64,000 nucleotides of DNA, taken from Maledivibacter sp. Its GTDB lineage: Bacteria; Bacillota; Clostridia; Peptostreptococcales; Caminicellaceae. The notes beneath the pieces were generated by a model, which worked only from the letters and a program-made list of their open reading frames with translations, did not search any database and was not told where the DNA came from. The first letter of the stretch is position 1; each line of letters opens with the position of its first letter. The DNA is taken from NCBI GenBank assembly GCA_025210375.1, contig JAOASB010000034.1, positions 1 through 64,000 of the forward strand, written 5' to 3'. Of this stretch, positions 41,318 to 51,551 are shown one piece after another. The translations under genes were made by a program, and so were the position numbers.

Positions 41318-41791
41318 TCACCACTCAAGAATTATTTTTCCAATTATATGCTGCTGATTCACAAAACCCACTTCTTTATATCTACTATCTATACTGACCT
41401 TCCTATTATCCCCAAGTACAAATAAATAATTATTAGGAATATATCTTTTAGAAAAATTATCACCAATAGAAGCAGATATATAGGTTTCCTCCAAAACATC
41501 GTTATCTATGTAAATAGCTTCACCTTTAATTTCAATACTTTCTTCCCCTAAACCTATAATGCGTTTAACAAAATATTCCTTATCTCTATCATCATTTACA
41601 AAAACTATAATATCTCCCCTATAAGGATCAGAAAACACATATGCTAACCTATTTACTAAAACCCAATCTCCATCCTTTAAACTGGGATACATAGAGTTCC
41701 CTTTGATTTTTATGGGTCTTAAGCTAAAACATCCAATTATCAAACAAAATATCAATATTATGATTATGTTTTTTAGATTTTTCTTTATCAT
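41318..41791 (-). CDS. lepB: Signal peptidase I
   Basis: A protein of 157 residues with one N-terminal membrane helix. The catalytic Ser lies in KGNSMYPSLKDGDW and the Lys in EYFVKRIIGLGEE; YIPNNYLFVLGDNR and DSRYKEVGFV are the remaining boxes. It cleaves signal peptides outside the membrane. It is short, like the Bacillus SipS type. It overlaps none of its neighbours but lies directly upstream of rbgA. Confidence 0.95.
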   Translation of the reverse strand: MIKKNLKNIIIILIFCLIIGCFSLRPIKIKGNSMYPSLKDGDWVLVNRLAYVFSDPYRGDIIVFVNDDRDKEYFVKRIIGLGEESIEIKGEAIYIDNDVLEETYISASIGDNFSKRYIPNNYLFVLGDNRKVSIDSRYKEVGFVNQQHIIGKIILEW

Positions 41792-41918
41792 ATTTTACAC
41801 CCTATTATAAATATACATGTATATGAGTCAATCTTTAGGAAGGAAAGTAGTCTTTGAACTCTCCTTTATAATATTATTACTTCCTAAAAGTCAGAAAAAT
41901 ATGTAGGATATAAATAAA

Positions 41919-41938
41919 AGGGACTGATAACAGTCCCT
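41919..41938 (-). terminator. Terminator after rplS
   Basis: AGGGACTG/CAGTCCCT stem with loop ATAA; on the minus strand it is followed by TTTTATTT. Confidence 0.85.
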
Positions 41939-41942
41939 CCTC

Positions 41943-42296
41943 TTAGTAGCGTTTTTTCTCTTTAACCTTAGCAGCTTTTCCAACTCTTTCTCTAAGGTAA
42001 TTTAATTTAGCTCTTCTAACTTTTCCTCTTCTTGTCACTTCGATTTTTTCAATCTTTGGTGAATGAATTGGTAAAGTCTTTTCAACACCTACACCATAAG
42101 AAATTTTTCTTACTGTAACTGTTTCTCTAGCGCCACCTTGTTGTCTTTTAAGAACAATACCTTCAAAAATCTGAATTCTTTCTCTTTTACCCTCTTTAAC
42201 CTTTAAGTGAACTTTTACAGTATCACCTATTCCAAATTCAGGTATTTCAGCTTTAAGCTGTTCTTTTTCTAATTCTTTGATTATTTCCATATTCAT
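41943..42296 (-). CDS. rplS: 50S ribosomal protein L19
   Basis: A protein of 117 residues with the standard L19 core: [48 protein letters not shown] and [18 protein letters not shown]. It binds 23S rRNA at the subunit interface. The start ATG 42,296 lies seven bases after AAGGAGGT. Confidence 0.98.
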   Translation of the reverse strand: MNMEIIKELEKEQLKAEIPEFGIGDTVKVHLKVKEGKRERIQIFEGIVLKRQQGGARETVTVRKISYGVGVEKTLPIHSPKIEKIEVTRRGKVRRAKLNYLRERVGKAAKVKEKKRY

Positions 42297-42400
42297 AGTT
42301 ACTACCTCCTTCCATCATAGACGTTCATTCTACAGCCTTGTAAAAGAGGACCGTCCGTATTGCCACATGTTATTATATCACAGCATTACCTGCTAGACAA
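42297..42400 (-). promoter_or_regulatory. Possible L19 leader RNA
   Basis: The 120-base gap before rplS on the minus strand holds GGACGGTCCTC, ACAAGGCTGTAGAATGAACG and the ribosome site. An autoregulatory L19 leader is known at this site in Firmicutes, but I cannot confirm the fold. Confidence 0.35.
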
Positions 42401-42416
42401 CCACAATTTAAAATTT

Positions 42417-43175
42417 TTATTCTTTTTCATTTATAATTTCTTCAATATATTTTTTTAGCTTTGCTTTTTCCTTAATACTAATATCATCCCGCTGAAATAA
42501 CTTGTCTATTAAATCCGGTCTTCTTTCAATAGTTATTTTTATCGATTCCTTTGTTCTCCATTCATCAATTAATTTATGATTTCCAGATAAAAGTATTTGG
42601 GGAACAAGGTGACCTTCATAAATGGCGGGCCTTGTATAATGGGGGTATTCTAAAAGACCACTATAAAAGCTTTCTTCTATATAGGAATCATTTTTATTTA
42701 AGACCCCTGGAACTAACCTAGCTATAGAATCTATAAGTACCATTGCCGGTAATTCTCCACCAGTAAGAACATAATCACCAATAGAGATTTCATCGGTGAC
42801 CCAATTATCAATAAATCTTTGATCAATTCCTTCATAATGCCCACAAACAAAGATTAGATTTTCTTCCCTAGACAATGTTTTTGCCATTTCCTGATTAAAT
42901 CTTTTTCCCTTAGGAGTCAAATAAATAACTCTTCTGCTATTGTTGTCCTCAGTTAATGACTCCATAGCGTCAAATAGGGGTTGGTTCATTAAGACCATTC
43001 CCGATCCTCCCCCATAGGTATAATCATCTACTCTTTTATGTTTATCCTTTGAAAAATCTCTAATATTAATAGGATTAATCTTCACTATACCTTTTTCTTG
43101 TGCCCTTCCAAGTATGCTTTCATTCATAATAGAAGTAAACATTTCCGGGAAAAGTGTAAGAATATCAATAATCAT
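42417..43175 (-). CDS. trmD: tRNA (guanine37-N1)-methyltransferase
   Basis: A protein of 252 residues of the SPOUT class. LTLFPEMFTSIMNESILG at the start, DDYTYGGGSGMVL, and the knot YVLTGGELPAMVLIDSIARL are typical. It methylates G37 next to the anticodon, preventing frame slips. It overlaps rimM by four bases. Confidence 0.98.
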   Translation of the reverse strand: MIIDILTLFPEMFTSIMNESILGRAQEKGIVKINPINIRDFSKDKHKRVDDYTYGGGSGMVLMNQPLFDAMESLTEDNNSRRVIYLTPKGKRFNQEMAKTLSREENLIFVCGHYEGIDQRFIDNWVTDEISIGDYVLTGGELPAMVLIDSIARLVPGVLNKNDSYIEESFYSGLLEYPHYTRPAIYEGHLVPQILLSGNHKLIDEWRTKESIKITIERRPDLIDKLFQRDDISIKEKAKLKKYIEEIINEKE

Positions 43176-43681
43176 TCTACCATACCTTCTATAAGCCTAA
43201 CCTTTATTATATTTTCTTCTATATTTATTTCTTTTATGAATTCTTTAACCGCAGGCACAAGGATTTTTTTACTGCTTTCATCATGTTCTATAACATATAT
43301 ATCCTGTGCTGCATTTTGTATAACATCCATAAGCTTACCTATGTAGTTACCATCTTCATCAATAACTCTTGACCCCACTAAATCAAATATATAATATGTA
43401 TCATCGGGTAAAACTCTCATGTCTTCTTTATCAATAACAATATACTTTTCCCTTAGCTTTTCAACATCATTTACACTATTTAAACCCTTAAACTTCACAA
43501 TGGCAAGCTGTCCTTTATATCTTACCCTTTCAATCTCAAGCTTAGTACCTATTTCATCTTCTAAAAATAGATATTCCAGCTCTTCAAATCTTTCCTTATG
43601 GTCAGTTAATGGGTATATTCTAACTTCTCCATTCAAGCCTTGAGTATTAACAATCTGTCCTATCCTTACTTTTTCACTCAC
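43172..43681 (-). CDS. rimM: 16S rRNA processing protein RimM
   Basis: A protein of 169 residues with the N-terminal barrel (IGQIVNTQGLNGEVRIYPLT) and the PRC-barrel end (YYIFDLVGSRVIDEDGNYI, ILVPAVKEFIKEI). It assists 30S head assembly, working with S19. It is translated with trmD. Confidence 0.97.
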   Translation of the reverse strand: MSEKVRIGQIVNTQGLNGEVRIYPLTDHKERFEELEYLFLEDEIGTKLEIERVRYKGQLAIVKFKGLNSVNDVEKLREKYIVIDKEDMRVLPDDTYYIFDLVGSRVIDEDGNYIGKLMDVIQNAAQDIYVIEHDESSKKILVPAVKEFIKEINIEENIIKVRLIEGMVE

Positions 43682-43860
43682 CCAATCACCCTCTCATATG
43701 GTTAAGTTTTTAAATGGGAGATTACACACGGATTCAATCATCATTTACATTATTAATATTGGCAAAGAATATAATAATTATAATAATTTAAAAATTGCTA
43801 GGGAAAATATATGTGTATTCTCCATAGCCAAATTGAAGCTTAAATTGATACCCATATATA

Positions 43861-43896
43861 AACAAAAAGGATTAGGGCTACCTAATCCTTTTTGTT
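43861..43896 (-). terminator. Long perfect terminator hairpin after khpA
   Basis: A 16-base perfect stem (43,861-43,876 with 43,881-43,896) around GCTA, containing GGATTAGG/CCTAATCC; T residues follow on the minus strand. It separates rpsP-khpA from rimM-trmD. Confidence 0.88.
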
Positions 43897-44127
43897 TTAT
43901 TGAATAATCTCAACTACAACTCGTTTATTTTCTCTAGTAGCAGCTGCTTTTACAACTGTTCTAATTGCTTTCGCAATCCTACCCTGTTTCCCAATTACTT
44001 TACCCATATCTTCAGAAGCAACTTTTAATTCAATAATTACTGATTGAGTACCTTCAATCTCATTAACCTGTACTTCTTCGGGATGGTCAACTAAAGCCTT
44101 AGCAATAATCTTAACTAATTCACCCAT
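43897..44127 (-). CDS. khpA: KH-domain RNA-binding protein KhpA
   Basis: A protein of 76 residues, a single KH domain with GKVIGKQGRIAKAIRTVV (the GxxG loop is GKQG). In Gram-positive bacteria KhpA pairs with KhpB/Jag and binds RNA, affecting cell division. Its place between rpsP and rimM is the standard one. Confidence 0.96.
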   Translation of the reverse strand: MGELVKIIAKALVDHPEEVQVNEIEGTQSVIIELKVASEDMGKVIGKQGRIAKAIRTVVKAAATRENKRVVVEIIQ

Positions 44128-44150
44128 AAATTCACCCCCTAGAAGCCAAA

Positions 44151-44420
44151 CTAGGCTTTCTTAGCTTCTTCAAACTTTTCAGTAACACCGTGCTTTTTAA
44201 ATAGATCTTTCACAGTATCAGTTGGTTGCGCACCACTCTTAAGCCACTTAACAGCTTTTTCATCATTTATCTTAATTTCAACTGGCTCAGAAACAGGATT
44301 ATAGTATCCAATTTCCTCGATACATCTACCATCTCTTGGTGAACGTGAGTCTGCAACTACTATTCTATAAAATGGTTTCTTTTTAGCTCCCATTCTTCTT
44401 AATCTTATTTTTACTGCCAT
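44151..44420 (-). CDS. rpsP: 30S ribosomal protein S16
   Basis: I start it at ATG 44,420 ([16 protein letters not shown]), behind GGAGGTGAATATA, rather than 18 bases earlier. The product has 89 residues and shows the S16 features [16 protein letters not shown] and IGYYNP. It binds 16S rRNA in the 5' domain. Confidence 0.98.
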   Translation of the reverse strand: MAVKIRLRRMGAKKKPFYRIVVADSRSPRDGRCIEEIGYYNPVSEPVEIKINDEKAVKWLKSGAQPTDTVKDLFKKHGVTEKFEEAKKA

Positions 44421-44458
44421 TATATTCACCTCCTTCAAATTCTATTGAATATTTATTC

Positions 44459-45799
44459 TTAAAAGAACGGCAATTTAAATTTACCGCCTTTTTTTAGCCC
44501 TTTTTCCATGCCAGACAGTTGCTTCATCATTTTTTTGGTTTGTTCAAATTGTTTAAGCAACTTATTTACTGCCTGAACACTGGTTCCACTACCCTTAGCA
44601 ATCCTCTTCCTTCTACTTCCTTTAATAATAGAAGGGTTTTTTCTTTCCTCAGCAGTCATTGACTGTATAATAGCCTCTATATGAACTAATTCCTTTTCAT
44701 CAACATTTAGGTTTTTAAGACTCTTATTACTTACACCAGGCATCATCTCTAAAATCTGATTTAATGGCCCCATATTCTTCATTTGCTCAAGTTGATCTAA
44801 AAAGTCTTCTAAATTGAATTCTTGAGTTTTTATTTTCTTTTCCAGTTTCTTAAGCTTATCTTCATCAAAGTTTGCTTGTGCTTTTTCTATCAGACTTAAA
44901 ACATCACCCATTCCCAATATTCTTGAAGCTAATCTATCGGGATAAAATGGTTCAAGATCAGTGAGTTTTTCTCCTACACCAATATATTTTATCGGTTTTC
45001 CAGTTACTGCCCTAACTGATAAAGCAGCCCCACCTCTAGTATCACCATCTAGCTTAGTTAATATGATCCCATCTATACCTAACTCTGTATTAAAGGTCTC
45101 TGCAACATTTACTGCATCTTGACCAGTCATTGAGTCAACTACCAACATAATCTCATGTGGTTTAACCTCTGATTTTATATCCTTTAATTCATCCATGAGT
45201 TTTTCATCAATATGAAGTCTTCCGGCGGTATCTATGATAACAACATCGTTACCATATTTTTTAGCATGTTCAATACCGGCTTTCGCTATATTGACTGGAC
45301 TTACTTTGTCTCCCATGGAGAAAACAGATATTTCTAACTTTTCTCCAACTACGTGAAGCTGTTTAATAGCTGCTGGCCTATAAACGTCACAGGCAACTAA
45401 TAAAGGTCTTTTTCCAAGCTTTTTAAGTTGTCCACCAAGTTTACCGCCAGTAGTAGTTTTACCGGCACCCTGTAAACCAGTTAACATAATAACTGTAGGA
45501 GGTTTAGAAGAAAACGTAATCTTACTTTGAGTATTACCCATTAGCTCTGTTAATTCTTCATTAACAATTTTTATTACCTGCTGCCCTGGTGTCAAGCTTT
45601 CCAGAACCCCATGGCCAACTGCTCTTTCGGTAACCTTTTTAATAAAATCCTTTACAACTTTATAGTTTACGTCGGCTTCAAGTAACGCAAGCTTTACTTC
45701 ACGCATTGCAGCTTTTACATCTTTTTCACCCAGCTTACCTTTACCCTTTAATTTCTTAAAGGTGTCTTGAAGCTTTTCGGAAAGACCTTCAAAAATCAT
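44459..45799 (-). CDS. ffh: Signal recognition particle GTPase Ffh
   Basis: A protein of 446 residues. The N domain is followed by the G domain (GLQGAGKTTTGGKL, DTAGRLHIDEKLMDEL, TKLDGDTRGGAALS) and the Met-rich M domain (FLDQLEQMKNMGPLNQIL, MTAEERKNPSIIKGSRRKRI) that holds SRP RNA and signal sequences. It works with FtsY, encoded two genes away. Confidence 0.98.
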   Translation of the reverse strand: MIFEGLSEKLQDTFKKLKGKGKLGEKDVKAAMREVKLALLEADVNYKVVKDFIKKVTERAVGHGVLESLTPGQQVIKIVNEELTELMGNTQSKITFSSKPPTVIMLTGLQGAGKTTTGGKLGGQLKKLGKRPLLVACDVYRPAAIKQLHVVGEKLEISVFSMGDKVSPVNIAKAGIEHAKKYGNDVVIIDTAGRLHIDEKLMDELKDIKSEVKPHEIMLVVDSMTGQDAVNVAETFNTELGIDGIILTKLDGDTRGGAALSVRAVTGKPIKYIGVGEKLTDLEPFYPDRLASRILGMGDVLSLIEKAQANFDEDKLKKLEKKIKTQEFNLEDFLDQLEQMKNMGPLNQILEMMPGVSNKSLKNLNVDEKELVHIEAIIQSMTAEERKNPSIIKGSRRKRIAKGSGTSVQAVNKLLKQFEQTKKMMKQLSGMEKGLKKGGKFKLPFF

Positions 45800-45840
45800 T
45801 TTAAAACCTCCTTAAGTCTCTACCTACAAGTTCAATAGCA

Positions 45841-46209
45841 TTACATGCTTTCATCAAGAATTTGAATAATGGATTCTTTTATTTTATCTATCTCATTTGA
45901 AATATGCTTTTTATCATTATCTATGATAGTACTAAATCTATCCATGGATTTAAGTAGCTGATTTACTTTATTTCTAGTATTAGAGAATTTATTTAGTAAA
46001 CCAAGCTTCTCTTCATAATCTTCCAATATTTTTTTTGAGCGCTTTAATGTATCATAAACTGCTTGTCTGCTTATACCAAGGTTTTCTGATATCTCTCCTA
46101 GGGAAAGATCTTCTATACAATACAAACTTAAAATTTGCTGTTGTTTTTCTGTAAGCAGATTACCATAAAACGCATATAGATTACCAAGTTTGATTTTTTT
46201 TTCAAACAT
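45841..46209 (-). CDS. ylxM: YlxM, putative SRP-associated DNA-binding protein
   Basis: Start at ATG 46,209 behind AGGAAG; 122 residues. It has a sigma70 region 4-like helix-turn-helix (LTEKQQQILSLYCIEDLSLG, LGISRQAVYDTLKRS). YlxM proteins sit upstream of ffh in Firmicutes and bind the SRP or regulate it. Here the same order is kept. Confidence 0.93.
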   Translation of the reverse strand: MFEKKIKLGNLYAFYGNLLTEKQQQILSLYCIEDLSLGEISENLGISRQAVYDTLKRSKKILEDYEEKLGLLNKFSNTRNKVNQLLKSMDRFSTIIDNDKKHISNEIDKIKESIIQILDESM

Positions 46210-46308
46210 TATTAACACTTCCTAAAAATATGCCTGTAAAGGTTTTGTGCTTTACAGATGTATTTTATACTACTATTATTTCATTGTCAATAGGAAATAT
46301 AATAAATT

Positions 46309-47562
46309 TTAATTATCACTTAATAAAGCCTTTACAAAATCCTTTGGATTAAATGGCTGTAAATCCCTTACACCCTCGCCTACTCCGATAAACTTTACTG
46401 GTATATCAAGCTCCGATGTTATTCCCAAAACAACTCCACCCTTTGCGGTTCCATCTAATTTAGTTAATGTAATTCCAGTAATATCAGCCACTTCCTTAAA
46501 GGTCTTAGCTTGTTGTATTGCATTTTGTCCCGTAGTAGCATCTAATACTAAAAGCACTTCTTTTCTAGCTTCGGGATACTCTCTATCAATTATTTTGAAA
46601 ACTTTACCTAGCTCATTCATCAAATTCTTTTTATTATGTAATCTTCCAGCAGTATCACAAATCAATACATCTATCTTTCTTGCCTTTGCCGCTTGTATGG
46701 CATCATATATTATAGCAGCTGGATCTGAACCTTCCTGTTGATGAATTACGTTCACCCCTACTCGGTCACCCCAAATCTTTAGTTGGTCTATAGCTGCTGC
46801 TCTAAAGGTATCTCCCGCCGCCATAAGTACTTTTTTGCCACTTGCCTTAATATTATAAGCTATTTTCCCAATAGATGTAGTCTTACCTACTCCATTTACG
46901 CCTATAACAATAACTATAGCGGGTGAAGGAGATATATCTAAAGCATTATCCTTTGTAGTTGTCAATAAATCCTCTAAAATGTCCTTTAAAACAGTTTTTA
47001 CTTCTTCAGTATCAGATATTTTTTTTATTTTGATTTCATCCCTTAGTTTTTCTATGATTTTCATAGTGGTAGTAATCCCTACATCCGAAACAATAAGGAT
47101 TTCTTCTAATTCCTCAAGAAATTCTTCATCAACCTTAGTATAGGATTTCATTAATGAGTCTATTTTTTCAGTAATACCTTTTCTAGTTTTTGTTAGTCCC
47201 GATTTTAATTTTGAAAAGAAACTACCTGATTCTTGTTCTGGTTCTAGATCAGCATTTTCATCTTCCACTGATACCTCAGCTGTAATTTCTCCATTAGTCT
47301 CATCTTCTTTTATATCATTTATTTCGTCAAGAATAGTTTCTTCTTGAATTACTTTTTCTTTAATAACTTCTTCTTGAGTAGGTTCCCCTTCATCAATACT
47401 TTGTTGGAATTCCTCTCCTTGCTTCACTTCATCCTTAGGGGTTTCTTCCTTCAATTCATCTTCAATGATATCTTCTTTAACTTCCTCATCCTTTATAACG
47501 TCCTCTTTAACTATATCTTCTGGGTTATTTTTTTTAAACTTTCCAAAGATTTTCTTTAACAT
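46309..47562 (-). CDS. ftsY: SRP receptor FtsY
   Basis: A protein of 417 residues. The first 110 are highly acidic, with repeated Glu/Asp/Lys runs (the A domain), followed by the NG domain: [33 protein letters not shown] and [15 protein letters not shown]. It docks Ffh-ribosome complexes at the membrane. It lies between smc and ylxM. Confidence 0.98.
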   Translation of the reverse strand: MLKKIFGKFKKNNPEDIVKEDVIKDEEVKEDIIEDELKEETPKDEVKQGEEFQQSIDEGEPTQEEVIKEKVIQEETILDEINDIKEDETNGEITAEVSVEDENADLEPEQESGSFFSKLKSGLTKTRKGITEKIDSLMKSYTKVDEEFLEELEEILIVSDVGITTTMKIIEKLRDEIKIKKISDTEEVKTVLKDILEDLLTTTKDNALDISPSPAIVIVIGVNGVGKTTSIGKIAYNIKASGKKVLMAAGDTFRAAAIDQLKIWGDRVGVNVIHQQEGSDPAAIIYDAIQAAKARKIDVLICDTAGRLHNKKNLMNELGKVFKIIDREYPEARKEVLLVLDATTGQNAIQQAKTFKEVADITGITLTKLDGTAKGGVVLGITSELDIPVKFIGVGEGVRDLQPFNPKDFVKALLSDN

Positions 47563-47696
47563 TTTTCTTCCCTCCAGTATGTCATCCTACTTTTAAAACT
47601 TTGTATCCCAAATATCTGGGCAGCCATATTAATCATCTTTAGACCATAAATAATGACCCCAACCTTAGAACTTCCAAAGTAAAAAGAGTACTTTTT

Positions 47697-50600
47697 CTAA
47701 CTTGCCACTTCACTTAGCTTTACTGACACAACCTTTGAAACTCCATATTCTTGCATTGTTATACCGTATAAATAATCAATGATTTCCATTGTACCTTTCC
47801 TGTGGGTAATAACAATGAATTGGGAATTTTTTGAAAACTCCTTCAAGAATTCAGCAAATCTAAATATATTTACATCGTCTAAGGCTGCCTCAATTTCATC
47901 TAATATACAGAAAGGCGTTGGTTTAGTCCTAAGTATGGAAAATAGCAAGGCTATGGCAGTTAAGGCCTTTTCACCTCCAGAAAGCAAACTTAGATTCTGA
48001 AGTTTCTTTCCTGGGGGTTGAGCTATAATATCTATATTACTTTCTAATAAATTTTCCTTTTCTTCTAATATTAGCTTTGCCTTTCCACCATTAAAAAGCT
48101 GATTAAATATTGTACTAAAATTTTCATTTATTTCTTCAAAACTTTTCTTGAATTGCTTATTCATTGTATTTTCTAATTCTTTAATCACTTTATTTAGTGA
48201 TTCCTTTGCCTTTGTAAGGTCTTCTTTTTGAGAGTTTAAAAATGAATATCTTTCATTTACTTCCTCGTATTCTTTGATAGCACTTATGTTTACTTCTCCT
48301 AATTTCTTAATTTCCTTATCCAAAAAATTTATTCTCTTAGATGCTTTATTAAAATCCTCTATCTCACTTTTATGATTTAATGCATCTATATAGCTTAGCT
48401 CATGTTTTTCCCATATCTTTTTAATTAGGTTATCGTTTTGAAGCTCCAATCTGGCCTTTCTAACCTCAATCTTATGCAAACTATCTCTTAAATCATCTAA
48501 GGCATTATCAATTATCTGTATTCTTTCAACTAATTCTTTATTCTTATTACTCCAATTACCTTTTTCTTCTGTAAATTTGTTAATATTATATTCAATTTGC
48601 TTACTAAGCACATCATTATCACCCATAGACATTAGTATATTCTCAAGCTTTATTAAAAATTCTTCCTTTTCCTTTGTTAAATTTGATAGCTCATTTTCTT
48701 TGTTTATCCTATTATTTTTCCAAGCTTCAATAGTAGTCTGTATCCTAGTAATTTCACTGGTATTATTATCTTTTTTCTCTTTTAATGAGGCCAATTTTAT
48801 TTTTATTGAAGTAATCTTTTCCTTTAATGCGTTTAACTGATTTTGTTTCTCAGCAATAATATTAGCCATGATTTTAATGTTGCTTTGAATATCATCGTCT
48901 TCTTTCTTGAGAGATACAATGAACTCGTCCTTGCTTAATATAGAGTCCTGCATATCCTTCAAATCACTTTCTAAATCTTCAAGCTCTTTACTTAAATTAT
49001 CCATTGACATATTAAGTGATTGACCTTGGCTTTTTATATTGGATAATATATTTTCTTTCTTTAGTAACATAAGCTTGGTATCCTCAATAAATGATGCGTT
49101 TTCCTTAAGGTCGCTATTTATATCCTCTATTCTTTTCTTTAATTCTTCTAAATCCCCTTGATATTTAATAGTTAATTTACTAAGATCAGATATCTTAGTC
49201 TCAAGCTCTTTTAGTTTTCTCTTTCTTCTAAATACATTTACTGTTTTTGATTTATAGCTTCCCCCGGTCATAGTTCCTCCAGGATTTATAACATCTCCAT
49301 CCTGTGTCACTATCTTATATTTTTTCACTAGCTTTGACACCTTAACAGCGGTATCTATATTATCTACTATGATAGTCTTACCTAGCAAATAATTAAAAAG
49401 ACTATCATATTTATTGGAAGTTATAATTAAGTCACTGGCAATTCCAACGAATCCTCCGAATTGCTTTAACTTTGATTCTATATTCTCTCTATTTTGTCTT
49501 GAAAACACATTAGTTAGTGGAAGAAATGTTACACGCCCTAGGTTATTTTGCTTTAAGTACTTTATTATTCTTTTTGCTACATCTTCATCATTGCATACAA
49601 TATACTGCATAGAGTAGCCTAATGCCACTTCCATAGCTATCTCATATTCCTTTGGTATGCTCATAAGCTCCGCAACGACTCCATGTACTCCATTTCCCAG
49701 GTTTCTATCATCTTTACATACCTTCAAGGTTTTTCTTACCCCCATGCTAAATCCTTCATAGGACTTGTCCATGGCGTCAAGAACCTTTCTTTCAGACTGC
49801 ATATCCCTTAAATTATTTTTTTCCTTTTCAAAGGTTTCCAGTGTGTTTTGATAAATACCCCTATACTGATTATTTTCCTTTATTAATTCTTCTTTTCGAA
49901 AGGTCTTTTGTTTTAAGGTATCTCTTATTTCTTCAATTTCCTTTGTTATTATTCTTAAGCCTTCAAGATTTTCCTTTTCATCATTACTCAATTTTTCTTT
50001 CTCATCCTGAATTTTATTTATTCTATTTACAATATTATCCTTCAAGGTGTTTATACTGTTTATTTCACTTTTAGTAGAAGAAATGGTATTAAGTAATTCA
50101 ATAACCTTACTTTTTAATTCTTCTAATTCATTTTGATTTGTAATAATAAAATTATTATTATCTTCAAATTTTATATTTTCACTAATCAACAATTCATTGT
50201 TTTCTGATATGAGTGAATCTAGTTCGTCTTTTTCACACAATAGACGTGATAATTGTATATTAACATCCTTATCTTGATCAGAAATACCTTGTATTTCGTT
50301 TTCTATCCTAGATACATTATTATCTATATTTTGGATTTTTTCTTGAAAAAGTATTTTTTCCCCTTCTAATTTTTTTATCAAATTAGTTATTTCAAAATAA
50401 TTTTCCTTCATGCTCTGAATATCATTATGTAGGCCTTCAATTTTTTCCTGACACTTCTGTTGTTCTTCAGACACATGTTCTTTTTTATTTAAATAGTCTT
50501 CGTATTGCTTCTTAACAATATAAAATTGTTCCTCTTCAGCTTTAAGCTTTAGCTTTACATCCTCTATTTCTTTTATAAATATACTGAGTTCTAGTTCCTT

Positions 50601-51266
50601 AAGCTCCTTTGACAAGGTAAGAAAGGTTTTGGCTTTTTCACTTTGACTTTTTAGGGGCTCAATCCTTGCTTCAAGCTCTCCTAAAATATCATCTATTCTT
50701 ATAAGATTTTGCTTTGTATTATCAAGCTTCTTTTCAGCCTCTAATTTCCTAGACTTGAATTTGACAATTCCCGCGGCTTCTTCAAATATTTGCCTTCTTT
50801 CATCGGGTTTATTACTTAATATACCATCAATTTGACCTTGTCCAATAAGTGAATATCCATCTATACCGATTCCAGTATCCATTAACAATTCACGGATATC
50901 CTTTAGCCTACAGGTGGTTTTATTTATAAGATACTCGCTTTCTCCTGAGCGGTATAATCTCCGAGTTATAGTAACTTCACTATAATCTATAGGTAAAAAT
51001 TTTTCACTATTATTAAAAGTTAGTGATACCTCAGCTAAACCTAGGGGTTTTCTATGGGAAGTTCCATTAAAAATAATGTCTTCCATTCTACTCCCCCTCA
51101 AGGTCTTTGGACTTTGTTCACCCAGAACCCATCTTACAGAATCTATAACATTACTTTTACCACTGCCATTTGGTCCAACAATACCAGTGATTCCATCCCT
51201 AAAATCTATTGATATCTTATCCGCAAAGGATTTAAATCCATGAACTTCGAGTTTTTTAAGGTACAA
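47697..51266 (-). CDS. smc: Chromosome segregation protein SMC
   Basis: I choose TTG 51,264-51,266 (then YLKKLEVHGFKSFADK), spaced from AGAGGTG; GTG at 51,275 overlaps that site. The product has about 1,189 residues. It has Walker A GPNGSGKSNV, two long coiled coils around a hinge at roughly 510-650 (GVHGVVAELMSIPKEYE, GGTMTGGSYKSK), the signature LLSGGEKALTAIALLF and Walker B FCILDEIEAALDD. With ScpA and ScpB it organises the chromosome. Confidence 0.97.
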   Translation of the reverse strand: MYLKKLEVHGFKSFADKISIDFRDGITGIVGPNGSGKSNVIDSVRWVLGEQSPKTLRGSRMEDIIFNGTSHRKPLGLAEVSLTFNNSEKFLPIDYSEVTITRRLYRSGESEYLINKTTCRLKDIRELLMDTGIGIDGYSLIGQGQIDGILSNKPDERRQIFEEAAGIVKFKSRKLEAEKKLDNTKQNLIRIDDILGELEARIEPLKSQSEKAKTFLTLSKELKELELSIFIKEIEDVKLKLKAEEEQFYIVKKQYEDYLNKKEHVSEEQQKCQEKIEGLHNDIQSMKENYFEITNLIKKLEGEKILFQEKIQNIDNNVSRIENEIQGISDQDKDVNIQLSRLLCEKDELDSLISENNELLISENIKFEDNNNFIITNQNELEELKSKVIELLNTISSTKSEINSINTLKDNIVNRINKIQDEKEKLSNDEKENLEGLRIITKEIEEIRDTLKQKTFRKEELIKENNQYRGIYQNTLETFEKEKNNLRDMQSERKVLDAMDKSYEGFSMGVRKTLKVCKDDRNLGNGVHGVVAELMSIPKEYEIAMEVALGYSMQYIVCNDEDVAKRIIKYLKQNNLGRVTFLPLTNVFSRQNRENIESKLKQFGGFVGIASDLIITSNKYDSLFNYLLGKTIIVDNIDTAVKVSKLVKKYKIVTQDGDVINPGGTMTGGSYKSKTVNVFRRKRKLKELETKISDLSKLTIKYQGDLEELKKRIEDINSDLKENASFIEDTKLMLLKKENILSNIKSQGQSLNMSMDNLSKELEDLESDLKDMQDSILSKDEFIVSLKKEDDDIQSNIKIMANIIAEKQNQLNALKEKITSIKIKLASLKEKKDNNTSEITRIQTTIEAWKNNRINKENELSNLTKEKEEFLIKLENILMSMGDNDVLSKQIEYNINKFTEEKGNWSNKNKELVERIQIIDNALDDLRDSLHKIEVRKARLELQNDNLIKKIWEKHELSYIDALNHKSEIEDFNKASKRINFLDKEIKKLGEVNISAIKEYEEVNERYSFLNSQKEDLTKAKESLNKVIKELENTMNKQFKKSFEEINENFSTIFNQLFNGGKAKLILEEKENLLESNIDIIAQPPGKKLQNLSLLSGGEKALTAIALLFSILRTKPTPFCILDEIEAALDDVNIFRFAEFLKEFSKNSQFIVITHRKGTMEIIDYLYGITMQEYGVSKVVSVKLSEVAS

Positions 51267-51350
51267 AGCACACACCTCTTCTTTCTATTATGGAATCCCT
51301 ATATTTAAGGGTGTACTTAAACATTTTATCATAACTTTTTGAAAAAGAAA

Positions 51351-51551
51351 ATAACACCTTTATCTTAGGTGTTATCAGATTGTAGACAAAATCTACAAGA
51401 TGACCGGCTGCCTAAAAATCTGAAGTTCGAGGCGTGCTGAAAGGGAGAGGCCGCAGCGTATATAAACATACGCAAGGGTTCTTGACCTAGACAACAACGA
51501 AGAAATTCGGGTTTTTAGGTAGCCTAATAACACCTTTATCTTGGGTGTTAT
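51351..51551. repeat. Palindromic MITE-like element 2 with a duplicated terminator hairpin
   Basis: A 25-base hairpin with arms ATAACACC/GGTGTTAT occurs at 51,351-51,375 and again at 51,527-51,551, differing by one base. Between them lies a 151-base insert with imperfect inverted ends, GGCTGCCTAAAAATC (51,406) and GTTTTTAGGTAGCC (to 51,524). The distal copy keeps its T-rich tail on the minus strand; the proximal one, overlapping the stop of the radical SAM gene, is cut off from it. Confidence 0.75.

Noticed and set aside
43698..43907. 69-residue plus-strand ORF in the rimM-khpA gap
   Set aside because: It runs through the perfect terminator stem and has no family resemblance.
51376..51526. 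Riboswitch or T-box before smc
   Set aside because: The insert has inverted ends and flanking duplications of a mobile repeat and lies behind a terminator on the smc-proximal side.
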